From NCBI GenBank assembly GCA_965208965.1, contig OZ242384.1:186001-250000 (forward strand): a stretch of DNA of 64,000 nt, given 5' to 3'. Shown here piece by piece: positions 1 through 8,349 of the stretch (its first letter is position 1; every line of letters starts with the position of its first letter). Below the pieces are notes generated by a model. It did not search any database. It was not told the DNA's origin and was given only the letters and a program-made list of their open reading frames with translations. A program made the position numbers and the translations under genes. The stretch is from Bin5 sp965208965 (GTDB taxonomy: Bacteria; Chloroflexota; Anaerolineae; Caldilineales; Caldilineaceae).

Positions 1-25
1 TCTCAAATCTGTGCGTATGGATCAT
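1..25 (-). CDS. sdhA: Succinate dehydrogenase flavoprotein subunit, N-terminus only (partial)
   Basis: On the minus strand an ATG at position 25 opens a frame reading MIHTHRFE and runs off the window edge. A purine-rich GAGGA lies a few bases upstream. It follows sdhC and sdhD on the same strand, where the flavoprotein gene is expected, and SdhA proteins commonly begin with a short basic/His stretch before the FAD-binding Rossmann motif. Only eight codons are visible, so the assignment rests mainly on gene order. Confidence 0.5.
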
Positions 26-100
26 CTTGTCCTCACGTTGCGAAGCGGCAAAGCATCTGGAGCTCAATGCGCATTCTACGATGCGCTGGAACACTTGCCA

Positions 101-532
101 TCAGCCTGTCAAGCGCTGGAACAGATTTCCTAAACCGCCGGCGCCCAGAACAATTGCAAGAGAACCGAGCAGGATCAAGAAAAGGCCGAGGCCGTAGACA
201 GCCGCCGTGAGCAGGAAATTGAGAATCTTATTGTGCACGTAGTCGTTGATCGAGAAGCGGACCCCGTTCATGCCGTGCGCCATGCCGATGAAGAGGAGGG
301 AGGCGTCGAAGAGCCGCCAAAAGACTCCGGCCGGGCCTGACCACCGTGCGTCGATATTGTCAAAGGTGATATTCTCCACGCCCACGACCATGTGCATATA
401 GAGAAGATGAAAGACAACAGTGATAAACATTACCAGCCCGGTAAGACGCATGAACAGCCAGATTCTGCGTTCGTGATTGGGTGCGCCGTAGTTGATTTTC
501 CCTTGGACTGGTCGGCTCGAAGATGTCGCCAT
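101..532 (-). CDS. sdhD: Succinate dehydrogenase membrane anchor subunit (SdhD-like)
   Basis: A 143-residue membrane protein with three hydrophobic helices (about 27-50, 73-92 and 103-133), the usual size of a complex II anchor. A His-rich first helix (VFHLLYMHM) and an AHGMNGVR motif near residue 85 resemble the heme b and quinone-site helices of SdhC/SdhD proteins. It lies 10 bases downstream of sdhC and upstream of the probable sdhA start, so it is part of an sdhCDA(B) operon. In the cell it anchors the catalytic subunits to the membrane and passes electrons from succinate to quinone. Whether it is named SdhD or SdhC2 is uncertain because the two anchors resemble each other. Confidence 0.85.
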   Translation of the reverse strand: MATSSSRPVQGKINYGAPNHERRIWLFMRLTGLVMFITVVFHLLYMHMVVGVENITFDNIDARWSGPAGVFWRLFDASLLFIGMAHGMNGVRFSINDYVHNKILNFLLTAAVYGLGLFLILLGSLAIVLGAGGLGNLFQRLTG

Positions 533-542
533 TTCTCACTCC

Positions 543-929
543 TCAGAATATGCCGCGCAGGGTGATGATGGCAGCGGGCACAAGAATTATCACGACAAGT
601 GCCAGTTCAATGCGCACGATCGTCCGCTGATACTTCCCCAACACCGGAAAGAAGTCAATGATTATGATTCTCATGCCGTTGAAAGCGTGGTAGAGCACTC
701 CGAAAAGAAGAAAGACTTCCAGAACCTTGGCTGGCGGCGATGTGTACAGGGTCGCATGGACCCATTCGTACGGACCTGGCCCAATTGCGGCGATGAAGAT
801 ACTGACAATGTGCATGTACAGAAAGAGCACGATGCCGAGCCCGCTGGCCCGGTGCAATATCCAGGCCCACTGGCCCTCCGCTCCTCTGTAGGTTATGCCT
901 CTGTAGATCGAAGCTACAAGGGCAGACAT
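543..929 (-). CDS. sdhC: Succinate dehydrogenase cytochrome b556 subunit
   Basis: A 128-residue protein with three membrane helices. The first carries the SdhC signature HRASGLG followed by an MH pair (residues about 27-42); the second contains YHAFNGMR, with the axial heme His candidate near residue 81. It starts at an ATG preceded by AAAGGAG. It is the first gene of the operon behind a near-consensus promoter on the minus strand at 1020-1048. The product binds heme b and, with SdhD, forms the quinone-reducing membrane part of complex II. Confidence 0.9.
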   Translation of the reverse strand: MSALVASIYRGITYRGAEGQWAWILHRASGLGIVLFLYMHIVSIFIAAIGPGPYEWVHATLYTSPPAKVLEVFLLFGVLYHAFNGMRIIIIDFFPVLGKYQRTIVRIELALVVIILVPAAIITLRGIF

Positions 930-1019
930 TGGCTGGGAACTCCTTTGTGCGGCATGGGATTATGGGATGGCCGGCAGTTTCAGGGCACCTTGTTCAAAAA
1001 AGAACGAATCGCTAGACAA

Positions 1020-1048
1020 ATCATAATCATCACGGTTGATCCTGTCAA
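1020..1048 (-). promoter_or_regulatory. Sigma-70-type promoter for sdhCDA
   Basis: On the minus strand a perfect -35 TTGACA (1043-1048) and a -10 TATGAT (1020-1025) are separated by exactly 17 bases. Transcription would start near 1013, about 85 bases before the sdhC start codon. No attenuator or operator palindrome is evident in the leader. Confidence 0.75.
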
Positions 1049-1104
1049 TTCAGGCCGGTGAAAGATAGATTTCGGACAGGTCATGTAGTCGGCGCCCCAG
1101 CTTA

Positions 1105-2691
1105 CTATTGCCCATCGTCCCATCGCATACGAGCCAGGACCACTTCGGGCTCCCAGACTTCGATCTCAACGGTCGGAGTCAGGGTCTCGATGTTGTAAAC
1201 GATCAGGCGCAGCTCATACACGCCCGGCGGAAGGTTGGCCGGGATTCCCAGCTCAAACCAGGTGTCGACTGGCTCCTGTTCCTGCCACCGACTCGTGGCC
1301 CTGGACTCGGAGTCCGTCAGGACTTCGTCTTGCTGGAATACTTCGTTTCCGGACTCATCATAAATGCGGAGGGAAACGGCGAAATCGACTTGCTGATCGG
1401 ATCCGGTTCTCCATCTCATGCCCACCCAGAGCGGCTGATCTCGCCTCATGCTTATTGTCTCTTGCGTGGAATGGCGATCCTCTCCTTGCTCCAGGGCGAA
1501 CCCGAGCAGGTCTATGCCGCCATCGTAATTGACGGCTGCCCGCCGACGACCTCCTTGAACGGGGTCGCCGCCACCGGCTATGAGTTGCCTGATGCGGGGC
1601 AGAAGGTCGGCCGACGAAGCGACAAGCGCGAACTTTCCATCGGCTATACTGGAGCCGCTGATGCCAATCACTGCGCCCGTGTCGGACACGAGCGCGCCGC
1701 CGCTTTGTCCACCGGCGATTGAGGCGTCGGTCTGGAAGTAGGTAATCCGGCCTGATTCATCTTGGCGCAGGCGCGACAATATGCCTTTTACGATCGTGGG
1801 CTGCGGGAAGGACTCGAATTCGGCCGGGTAGCCTATCAGGTACATGTCAGCGCCGATGGGCGTGGTCTCCCCGTCGATCAGGGGTAGAGGCTCAGTGGCG
1901 ATGTCGATCGGGCCGAGTACAGCCAGGTCGGCCTCCAAGTCCCAACCTCTTACAGGCACGCCATCGAACTCAGCCCCGTTGGGGAAGACTACGCGCGCTG
2001 TATCGAAAGGATAGACCACGTGGCGGTTGGTGATGACGTAGCGCCCCTCGAACAGGACGCCGCTTCCGCTCGCCTCCCCGGTCTGAACGTAAGCGATGGC
2101 CGGTGATACTTTCTGGAAGATCTGTGCGGAGGTGAGCTTGGGAGGGATAAAAACGGCGATCTTGGTGTCTTCGGTATTGGCCGTGGTAACCAGAGGAGAA
2201 TAGATCCACGCCAGTGTCCCATAATACCAGATCCGCCACCAGTCGCTGGTCTCATTTCGGCCAATTATGGGGAACTGATCTCCGGGTTTGGCTGAGCCGA
2301 CAATGGGATAGTAGGTGCCAGGCCCACCGCGAACATTCATGTTCCTCTCGACAAGAACGATGGGTTCGGGAATCGGCGTCTGGGTGGGCTTCGAGGCTAC
2401 GTCGGAAAGAACCTCCCTGATCGCCGTTTCACCGGACTGGGTAGGCGTCCAGGTAGGATTCGCCTCTGAAGTTGCAAGGGTGCTGATGAATCGGGGTCGA
2501 CCTTCAAAGAAAAGAGAAAGTGCCAGCAGCAGCAGAAGGACACCGATGATCGCTGACTGAATTCCCCATCTCTTCGCAGCGCTCTTAGATGGCGGAGAGT
2601 CGAAGGAGAGTCCACAGTGACTGCAGAGAGCTTCTGATTCAGGGGTGAATTGATCGCAGCCGGGGCAGCGTTTATAGAGTGTTTCTGCCAT
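1105..2691 (-). CDS. Membrane-anchored zinc-ribbon/SH3b/trypsin-like serine protease
   Basis: A 528-residue protein with four parts. Residues 8-31 form a zinc ribbon (CPGC and CSHC pairs), followed by one membrane helix (about 47-63). A bacterial SH3 domain lies at about 113-165. A trypsin/DegP-like (S1C) protease domain follows at about 185-370 with a full triad: His in TNRHVV, Asp in EADLAVL and Ser in GGQSGGA. No PDZ domain follows; the C-terminal 150 residues are a beta-rich region of unknown type. The topology suggests a cytosolic zinc ribbon and an extracytoplasmic protease that may bind cell wall through SH3b. It lies downstream of icd, separated by a terminator hairpin. Substrate unknown. 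Confidence 0.8.
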   Translation of the reverse strand: MAETLYKRCPGCDQFTPESEALCSHCGLSFDSPPSKSAAKRWGIQSAIIGVLLLLLALSLFFEGRPRFISTLATSEANPTWTPTQSGETAIREVLSDVASKPTQTPIPEPIVLVERNMNVRGGPGTYYPIVGSAKPGDQFPIIGRNETSDWWRIWYYGTLAWIYSPLVTTANTEDTKIAVFIPPKLTSAQIFQKVSPAIAYVQTGEASGSGVLFEGRYVITNRHVVYPFDTARVVFPNGAEFDGVPVRGWDLEADLAVLGPIDIATEPLPLIDGETTPIGADMYLIGYPAEFESFPQPTIVKGILSRLRQDESGRITYFQTDASIAGGQSGGALVSDTGAVIGISGSSIADGKFALVASSADLLPRIRQLIAGGGDPVQGGRRRAAVNYDGGIDLLGFALEQGEDRHSTQETISMRRDQPLWVGMRWRTGSDQQVDFAVSLRIYDESGNEVFQQDEVLTDSESRATSRWQEQEPVDTWFELGIPANLPPGVYELRLIVYNIETLTPTVEIEVWEPEVVLARMRWDDGQ

Positions 2692-2756
2692 TGAGGAAGT
2701 TCAGTCCGATATAGAAAACTCCTCCGTCGCTTGCTGGAGGCATAGTTGCAAACAAG

Positions 2757-2783
2757 GTGGCCCGCGCACTTTGCGCGGGCCAC
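2757..2783 (-). terminator. Hairpin terminator after icd
   Basis: A perfect 11-bp GC-rich inverted repeat (2757-2767 and 2773-2783, loop of five) lies just after the icd stop codon. On the minus strand it is followed by a short T-rich stretch (CTTGTTTG), so it is a plausible though not ideal intrinsic terminator for the SDR-icd unit. Confidence 0.65.
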
Positions 2784-2817
2784 TGTGATCCGTGCAACCG
2801 ATTGCGTGAAGACAATC

Positions 2818-4083
2818 CTACATGTTTTCGATCAGCGCCTGGCCGAATTCACTGCATTTGAGCAAGGTGGCGCTCTCCATCAGCCGTTCAAAGTCGTAAG
2901 TGACTCTCTTTTGACCGATGGTTTCCTCCATCGCCTGGACAATTAGGTCAGCGGCCTGATGCCAACCCAAATGCCGGAGCATCATCTCGCCGGACAGGAT
3001 CACCGACGAAGGGTTAACCTTATCCTGGTCGGTGTATTTGGGCGCAGTGCCGTGCGTGGCCTCGAAAATGGCGCGGCCGGTCTCGTAGTTGATGTTGGCG
3101 CCGGGCGCGATGCCGATGCCGCCTACCTGCGCCGCGAGGGCGTCGCTGATATAGTCACCGTTCAGATTGAGCGTCGCCAATACGTCATACTCGGCCGGAC
3201 GGGTGAGTATCTGTTGCAGCATGGCATCAGCGATGACATCCTTGATGATGATTTCTCCGCCGTCTGCGGCCGGCAGCTGGCGCCAGGGGCCGCCATCCAG
3301 GAGCTCTGCGCCGAAGCTCTGGTCGGCGGTCTGGTAGCCCCAGTTACGGAATGCGCCCTCGGTAAACTTCATGATATTGCCCTTGTGCACGAGGGTCACA
3401 CTTTCGCGCCCGTTGTCGAGCGCGTACTGGATGGAGGCGCGTACGAGGCGGTCCGTACCCTCCTGGCTTACCGGTTTGATTCCGAATCCGGCGGTATCGG
3501 GGAAGCGTACTTTGGCGTATCTTTCACCGAAGGCTTCACTGAAAATCTGCTTGAAGCGCTCGGCTTCGTCGGTGCCTTCTTCGAACTCGATCCCTGCGTA
3601 AATATCCTCGGTGTTCTCACGGAATATCACCATGTCAACCAGATCCGGCTGCCTTACCGGGCTGGGAACGCCGTTGAAGTAGCGAACTGGGCGGACACAG
3701 GCGTAGAGGTCCAGGCGCTGACGCAGGGCGACGTTTATGCTGCGGATGCCGCCGCCTACCGGAGTTGTCAAAGGGCCTTTGAGCGCGACCATGTAATCAT
3801 CGATGGCGTCCAAGGTTTCTTGCGGCAGCCAGACGATCTCATTGTAGACATCGTTGGCTTTGTCGCCGGCGTAGACTTCCATCCAGACGATCTCTTTCTG
3901 ACCGCCGTAGGCCTTAGCCACGGCTTCATCCAGAACGGGCTGGCTGGCCGCCCAGATGTCCGGGCCGGTTCCATCGCCTTCGATAAAGCAAACAATGGGA
4001 TTGTCCGGCACCTGTAGATTTCCATTTTGATCGATGTCGATCCTTTTGCCTTTGCTGGGAACGACGATCCGCTCATATGCCAT
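2818..4083 (-). CDS. icd: NADP-dependent isocitrate dehydrogenase
   Basis: A 421-residue enzyme that matches the E. coli Icd type along its full length. It converts isocitrate to 2-oxoglutarate and CO2 in the TCA cycle with reduction of NADP. Visible signatures are the substrate loop GGGIRS with the phosphorylatable Ser position, ENTEDIYAG, the Mg-binding NGDYISD region and the coenzyme-determining APKY plus YDFER residues, which indicate NADP rather than NAD. The C-terminus CSEFGQALIENM is characteristic. It lies 37 bases downstream of an SDR gene in the same direction, suggesting co-transcription, and is followed by a terminator hairpin. Confidence 0.96.
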   Translation of the reverse strand: MAYERIVVPSKGKRIDIDQNGNLQVPDNPIVCFIEGDGTGPDIWAASQPVLDEAVAKAYGGQKEIVWMEVYAGDKANDVYNEIVWLPQETLDAIDDYMVALKGPLTTPVGGGIRSINVALRQRLDLYACVRPVRYFNGVPSPVRQPDLVDMVIFRENTEDIYAGIEFEEGTDEAERFKQIFSEAFGERYAKVRFPDTAGFGIKPVSQEGTDRLVRASIQYALDNGRESVTLVHKGNIMKFTEGAFRNWGYQTADQSFGAELLDGGPWRQLPAADGGEIIIKDVIADAMLQQILTRPAEYDVLATLNLNGDYISDALAAQVGGIGIAPGANINYETGRAIFEATHGTAPKYTDQDKVNPSSVILSGEMMLRHLGWHQAADLIVQAMEETIGQKRVTYDFERLMESATLLKCSEFGQALIENM

Positions 4084-4120
4084 CGGTGAAAAGCCTCCAA
4101 ATGGGTTGGTGAAAAATGTG

Positions 4121-4939
4121 TTACGCCAGGTCTTGCTCTACTTGATCGAGCCAGTGCGCGTCTGAACGGGAGAAAATCTGACCGGTGCGCATCCGGCCCC
4201 ATGGGCCGACGAGCCAATAAATCAGTCGGGCGGCAGATTCGGTGCTGAGCAGGGTGCCCTGCCGGTGGGCTTCATGGAATCGGCTGAAGTCCAGGCTTGA
4301 GTCATGGGTATCGATGCTGCGAACGTCGGCCTGCATTTCCGTATCTACCATGCCGGGCGCCAGTGCGTTGACGGTCACGCCGGACACACCGTCGGCCTGC
4401 AGCTCCGAGGCCAGGCAGCGCGTGAGCATGTTGAGGCCGGCCTTGGCCGCGCAGTAGGCGCTCCATCCGGGCAAGACGTTTTCGGCCGCGCCACTGCTGA
4501 CATTAACGATGCGGCCATACTCCTGGCTTATCATGACCGGCAGCACATTGCGGGCCATCTGAAAGGGTCCAACAAGATTGCAGTGGATGTTGTAGGCCCA
4601 TTCCTCGGGGTCGGCCTCATAGACTTGCTCTACCGGCCAGATGATGCCGGCGTTGTTTACCAGAATATCGACCCGGTTGAATTGGGTGAGGGCTGCTTCC
4701 ACGACCTCTTCAATCTGTTCGGGATTGGTGACATCGCAGGGGACTGCGATGGCTTGCGCCCCGGCGCGGCGAATCTGCCTGGCGGCTGCCTCGATCTGGT
4801 CTTCGCTGCGAGCGGTGAGGACGACGGATGCGCCGGCTGCGGCCAACATTTCGCCAGCGGCGGCGCCGATGCCGCGTCCGCCACCGGTGATGATCGCCAC
4901 TTGCCCCTGAAGTTTTCTGGAGTGTTTGCGCTCAGTCAT
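4121..4939 (-). CDS. Short-chain dehydrogenase/reductase family oxidoreductase
   Basis: A classical SDR of 272 residues. Residues about 13-24 carry the TGGGRGIG nucleotide-binding loop, NNAG occurs near 95, the catalytic Ser lies in VNVSSGA and the YCAAK motif (Tyr-x3-Lys) sits near 163-167. The cofactor is probably NADP(H), since an Arg follows the second strand (TARS). It is immediately upstream of icd on the same strand, but nothing in the sequence fixes its substrate. The C-terminal tail includes a substrate-lid region typical of 3-oxoacyl-ACP reductase-like and sugar-alcohol SDRs. Confidence 0.88.
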   Translation of the reverse strand: MTERKHSRKLQGQVAIITGGGRGIGAAAGEMLAAAGASVVLTARSEDQIEAAARQIRRAGAQAIAVPCDVTNPEQIEEVVEAALTQFNRVDILVNNAGIIWPVEQVYEADPEEWAYNIHCNLVGPFQMARNVLPVMISQEYGRIVNVSSGAAENVLPGWSAYCAAKAGLNMLTRCLASELQADGVSGVTVNALAPGMVDTEMQADVRSIDTHDSSLDFSRFHEAHRQGTLLSTESAARLIYWLVGPWGRMRTGQIFSRSDAHWLDQVEQDLA

Positions 4940-5181
4940 GATTAGTTGAAGGTGACCGCCTATTGACTGATCCGGAAACCGGGCTGAGAAGAACGGGTTC
5001 CCTGCCGCACCACTTATCGGTGCTCATTTTTCGTGCAGTCTACCAGATGCAAGCCAAAACAACCATTTCAATGGATAGGCGCATACGGTAATGAAGCAGC
5101 GTATGTCATAATACCGCGTATGGTGTATTGTCTGGGCACTTGTCGTAAGTGTCCGAAGAAACTCAGGAGAACTCTGATAGC

Positions 5182-5586
5182 ATGTATTACTTCATGACAC
5201 AGGCCCACAGCGGCTGGCAATACCTGGCCTCGCTTGCACTTATAGTGGCGGTGGCAGTCTATGTCGTCAGCTGGCTACGCGGGCAGATGTGGAGCGCGCT
5301 ATACCGACGTATCGGGTTGTACGCCATCATTGTCATAGATATCCAGCTTCTTTTGGGGTTGACTTTGTGGGGCGTAGGCGCAAGTATGGGAATCGTAGGA
5401 GCAAACGCCTTACGGACGATTGAGCATCCCTTCACAATGCTGCTTGCTATTGTTCTGCTGCACGCCGGGTGGGTGTGGACGAAGAGAGCGGAAGAGACTG
5501 TCCGTCTGCGCAACGGTGCCGTGACCTTTTTGGCCACGGGTCTTCTGGTGCTATTGGGCCTGTCGCGCATCTGGGGGATTGCATAG
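5182..5586 (+). CDS. Small four-helix membrane protein, possible b-type cytochrome relative
   Basis: A 134-residue protein with four hydrophobic helices. The ATG at 5182 was preferred over an upstream GTG at 5149 because AGGAGA ends 11 bases before it. Conserved-looking positions are AHSGW at the start of helix 1, QLLLGL in helix 2, EHPFTM at the start of helix 3 and a His within that helix. This pattern resembles small Bacteroidota proteins beginning HSGLRW with a later QLLIGL and EH motif, which are often called cytochrome b-like without experimental support. Heme binding is therefore only inferred. It is a single-gene unit, convergent with fabF. Confidence 0.7.
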   Translation: MYYFMTQAHSGWQYLASLALIVAVAVYVVSWLRGQMWSALYRRIGLYAIIVIDIQLLLGLTLWGVGASMGIVGANALRTIEHPFTMLLAIVLLHAGWVWTKRAEETVRLRNGAVTFLATGLLVLLGLSRIWGIA

Positions 5587-5672
5587 AGGTATAGCGACGG
5601 AGGCGGCCGGCACACTAGTGCAGGCTGCTGCATTCAGCCTTTCTATTGGCGTGAAAGTAAGGGAACTCGCTC

Positions 5673-6902
5673 TCAGCCGTCGTACTCTCCAAAGGCGGCT
5701 ACGACGTTTTGACCGCCGAAACCGAAGGCGTTGACGATTGCGCGGCGGACGGGGAATTTGAGAGATTCATTGCCGACGACGTCAACGCCCAGCTCCGGGT
5801 CTTCGGTGTAGTTGATCGTAGGGGGGATGATGTTCTCGCGGATGGCCATGACCGCGGCAAGCGCGGACTCGGCTCCTGCGGCCCCCAAGGCATGGCCTAC
5901 CATGCTCTTGATGCTGGTGGTCTTGGGCGTCGGCTGACCGAAGACCTGGCGGATGGCGAGCGCTTCGACCTCATCGTTCAGCTCGGTGCCGGTGCCATGG
6001 GCGAGGATCAGATCGACATCTTCTGGTGCAAGGCTGGAGAATCGCAAGGCTTTCTGAATTGCGCGGCTGGCGCCGTCGGCGCTGGGGTCGGGCGCGGTGA
6101 GGTGGTAGGCGTCTCCGGTCAGCGCGCCGCCGAGAACTTCGGCATAGATTTCAGCCCCGCGAGCCCGGGCATGCTCCTCGGTTTCCATGATCATCGAAAC
6201 CGCGCCTTCGCCGCTGACGAATCCGTTGCGATCGATTGAGAACGGACGGCAGGCCTGCTGCGGCCTGTCCGTATCTCTTGAGAGGGGCCCCATATTGCCG
6301 AAAGCGGCGAAGGTCAACATTGAAATTGCCGATTCAGTGCCGCCGGCGATCATCACGTCGGCTTCGCCCCGTTGCAAAAAGTGGTAGGCCTCTAAAATCG
6401 AGTAATGCCCGCTGGCACAGGCTGCGGCGCTGGTCATGACCGGACCGCGCGCGCCGACAGCCATTGAGACGACACAGCTGGCCGCATTGGCCATGGCGCT
6501 GGGCACAACAAATGGGCCAACGGTCTTCCAGGATTTTTCGACAAGCTTTTCGGTCGCGTACTCGATTTCGATGATGCCGCCGCCGCCGGTGGCCATCATT
6601 ACGCCAATTTCGTCTCGGTTGGCGTCGGAGATCTCCAGACTGGAGTCGGTCAACGCCTGTTTTGTGGCGGCAACCGCAAACTGTGTGGCGCGGGCCGTGC
6701 GCCGGATGACCTTACGATCCATGTATTGCCGCGCATCGAACTCCTTTACCTCACAAGCGATGTTGTAAGGCATATCCCCGGCATCAAATAGTGTCAATGC
6801 GCCAGCGCCGGATTTACCGATCAGCAGGTTTTTCCAGAATGTACCTGGGTCGTTGCCAATGGGTGTGATCGCGCCCATGCCTGTGATCACAATCCGTTTC
6901 AT
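5673..6902 (-). CDS. fabF: Beta-ketoacyl-ACP synthase II
   Basis: A 409-residue condensing enzyme of fatty acid synthesis that extends acyl-ACP with malonyl-ACP. The Cys-His-His set is intact: Cys162 in SAAACASG, His302 in AHGTGTELND and His337 in KSMVGHALGAAG, with Lys332. The active-site context (AACAS rather than the usual TACAT) and the E in GTEL instead of GTPL are mild departures from textbook FabF, so a secondary KS of the FabF/CLF family cannot be excluded. It is monocistronic, with no acpP or fabG beside it, and has a promoter about 210 bases upstream. Confidence 0.88.
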   Translation of the reverse strand: MKRIVITGMGAITPIGNDPGTFWKNLLIGKSGAGALTLFDAGDMPYNIACEVKEFDARQYMDRKVIRRTARATQFAVAATKQALTDSSLEISDANRDEIGVMMATGGGGIIEIEYATEKLVEKSWKTVGPFVVPSAMANAASCVVSMAVGARGPVMTSAAACASGHYSILEAYHFLQRGEADVMIAGGTESAISMLTFAAFGNMGPLSRDTDRPQQACRPFSIDRNGFVSGEGAVSMIMETEEHARARGAEIYAEVLGGALTGDAYHLTAPDPSADGASRAIQKALRFSSLAPEDVDLILAHGTGTELNDEVEALAIRQVFGQPTPKTTSIKSMVGHALGAAGAESALAAVMAIRENIIPPTINYTEDPELGVDVVGNESLKFPVRRAIVNAFGFGGQNVVAAFGEYDG

Positions 6903-7137
6903 ACTTACCTTCCTTCTTCATTCAAGACCCGCCCTATGACATAGGGGCGCATCTGACACAGTTGGGCGGAAAGAGTCCTCCGCGCTTTCCAACTGGTGTT
7001 TCCCTTGCTGACTTGAAAAGCCAGGACACTCGGCGTTTGGCAGCTGCCAAAACAGGCAGGCAGCTGCGGGCAGCGTGTTTTCGTCTTCCACGAGACTGGC
7101 TAGTGAAAATTATAGAGGAGAGCGGTCATGACGTCAA
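6903..7137 (-). promoter_or_regulatory. fabF promoter with long structured leader
   Basis: On the minus strand -35 TTGACG (7132-7137) and a perfect -10 TATAAT (7109-7114) are 17 bases apart. The predicted start near 7102 leaves a leader of about 200 bases before the fabF ATG. The leader contains an 8-bp hairpin built from CAGCTGCC and GGCAGCTG (around 7045-7070) and a smaller GCCC/GGGC hairpin near 6930-6945. AGGAAGG lies just before the start codon. I recognise no known riboswitch class. Confidence 0.6.
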
Positions 7138-7258
7138 AATCATAGTGAATTTTTGGAAAATAATCTTTGCTGGGGGTAAACAGTCGTAGTGCTTGTCCTG
7201 TAAACAGAGACAGCGGTGCGCAAAGGTATGAGGAAGCGCTTCCGTCTGGCCTTCGCGG

Positions 7259-8200
7259 TTACGCCTTGCCTAAAAGCGCGGCCAGCAGTGCCATGCGGAT
7301 GTACATGCCATTTCGCATCTGGCGAAAGTAGGCGGCCCGGGGGTCGTCGTCGAGGGCGTAGCTGATTTCGCCGACACGGGGCAGCGGGTGCATGATGATC
7401 ATTTTCTCCTTGGCCTGAGCCATCAAATCCTTATCGGCGACAAAGAAATCTTTGACCCTGTCGTATTCGGCCAGGTCGGTAAAGCGCTCTCTCTGCACGC
7501 GGGTCATGTAGAGGACGTCAGCCTCGCCGATGACCGAGTGCAGGTCGTCGACCTGTCTGTACGAATGGCCTGAAGCCTGAACGGCATCAAGGACATCGGC
7601 AGGCAGTTGCAGGATTTCCGGGCTGACAAAAACGAAAGAGACGTTGTAGTTCAGGAGCAGTTTGGTCAGGCTATGCACGGTACGCCCATAGCGCAAGTCC
7701 CCCACCATCACGACGGTCAGTCCGCCGATCTGTTCCAACTCCTCCTGGACTGTAAAGAGATCAAGAAGGGCTTGAGTCGGATGTTCGCCGACACCGTCAC
7801 CTGCGTTGATTACCGGTTTTTCGGCGTAATAGGCCGCGGTTGCGGCTGCGCCCACTTCCGGATGCCGAATGACAATTACATCGGCGTAGCTCTCAAGGGT
7901 GCGGATAGTGTCGGGGAGGCTTTCGCCTTTGCTGACGGAACTGTACTGAACGTTGTTGATGGGGATGACCTGACCGCCGAGCCGTTGCATGGCGGCGGTA
8001 AAGCTGGAGCTGGTGCGTGTTGACGGTTCATAGAATAGATTTGCCAGGATTTTCCCCTGCAACAGTTCGGCGCCGCCGAAACGCTCAACCAGGACGCGCA
8101 TTTCGTGAGCAATGCCAAAGATGGCATCCAAAGAGGCTCTGTCGAACTGATTGACGCTGAGAATATCTTCACCTGCAAAGCTGTCTATCGTGGATGTCAT
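7259..8200 (-). CDS. pyrB: Aspartate carbamoyltransferase catalytic chain, CAD-like
   Basis: A 313-residue ATCase that joins carbamoyl phosphate and L-aspartate in pyrimidine synthesis. Motifs seen are FYEPSTRTSSSF for carbamoyl phosphate, KGES with the mobile Lys, RHP, HPTQALLD and HPLPRVGEIS. FYE-STRTSSSF, INAGDGVGEHPTQALLD and DPRAAYFRQ are close to the ATCase domain of animal CAD rather than to E. coli PyrB. The start chosen is the ATG at 8200; the frame stays open upstream to 8380, overlapping pyrC, but that part looks noncoding. No pyrI regulatory chain is seen. It follows pyrC by 149 bases. Confidence 0.95.
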   Translation of the reverse strand: MTSTIDSFAGEDILSVNQFDRASLDAIFGIAHEMRVLVERFGGAELLQGKILANLFYEPSTRTSSSFTAAMQRLGGQVIPINNVQYSSVSKGESLPDTIRTLESYADVIVIRHPEVGAAATAAYYAEKPVINAGDGVGEHPTQALLDLFTVQEELEQIGGLTVVMVGDLRYGRTVHSLTKLLLNYNVSFVFVSPEILQLPADVLDAVQASGHSYRQVDDLHSVIGEADVLYMTRVQRERFTDLAEYDRVKDFFVADKDLMAQAKEKMIIMHPLPRVGEISYALDDDPRAAYFRQMRNGMYIRMALLAALLGKA

Positions 8201-8349
8201 GTGTTCTTTACCTGTGCTTATCGCGAAATTTTCACACTTAGGTTCTTCACGCAAAGATCTTGCGCTCTGCGCGAAAAACGATCCCCGGGCGTAGGCTGCC
8301 ATTTCGTCCTTCGCGTCAAGGGAAGCTGTATCAGGCCATTCTCCAATTG

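Noticed and set aside
2959..4017. A 352-codon open frame on the plus strand opposite icd
   Set aside because: It lies entirely within the icd gene, whose full-length match is unambiguous; long antisense frames are common in GC-rich coding DNA.
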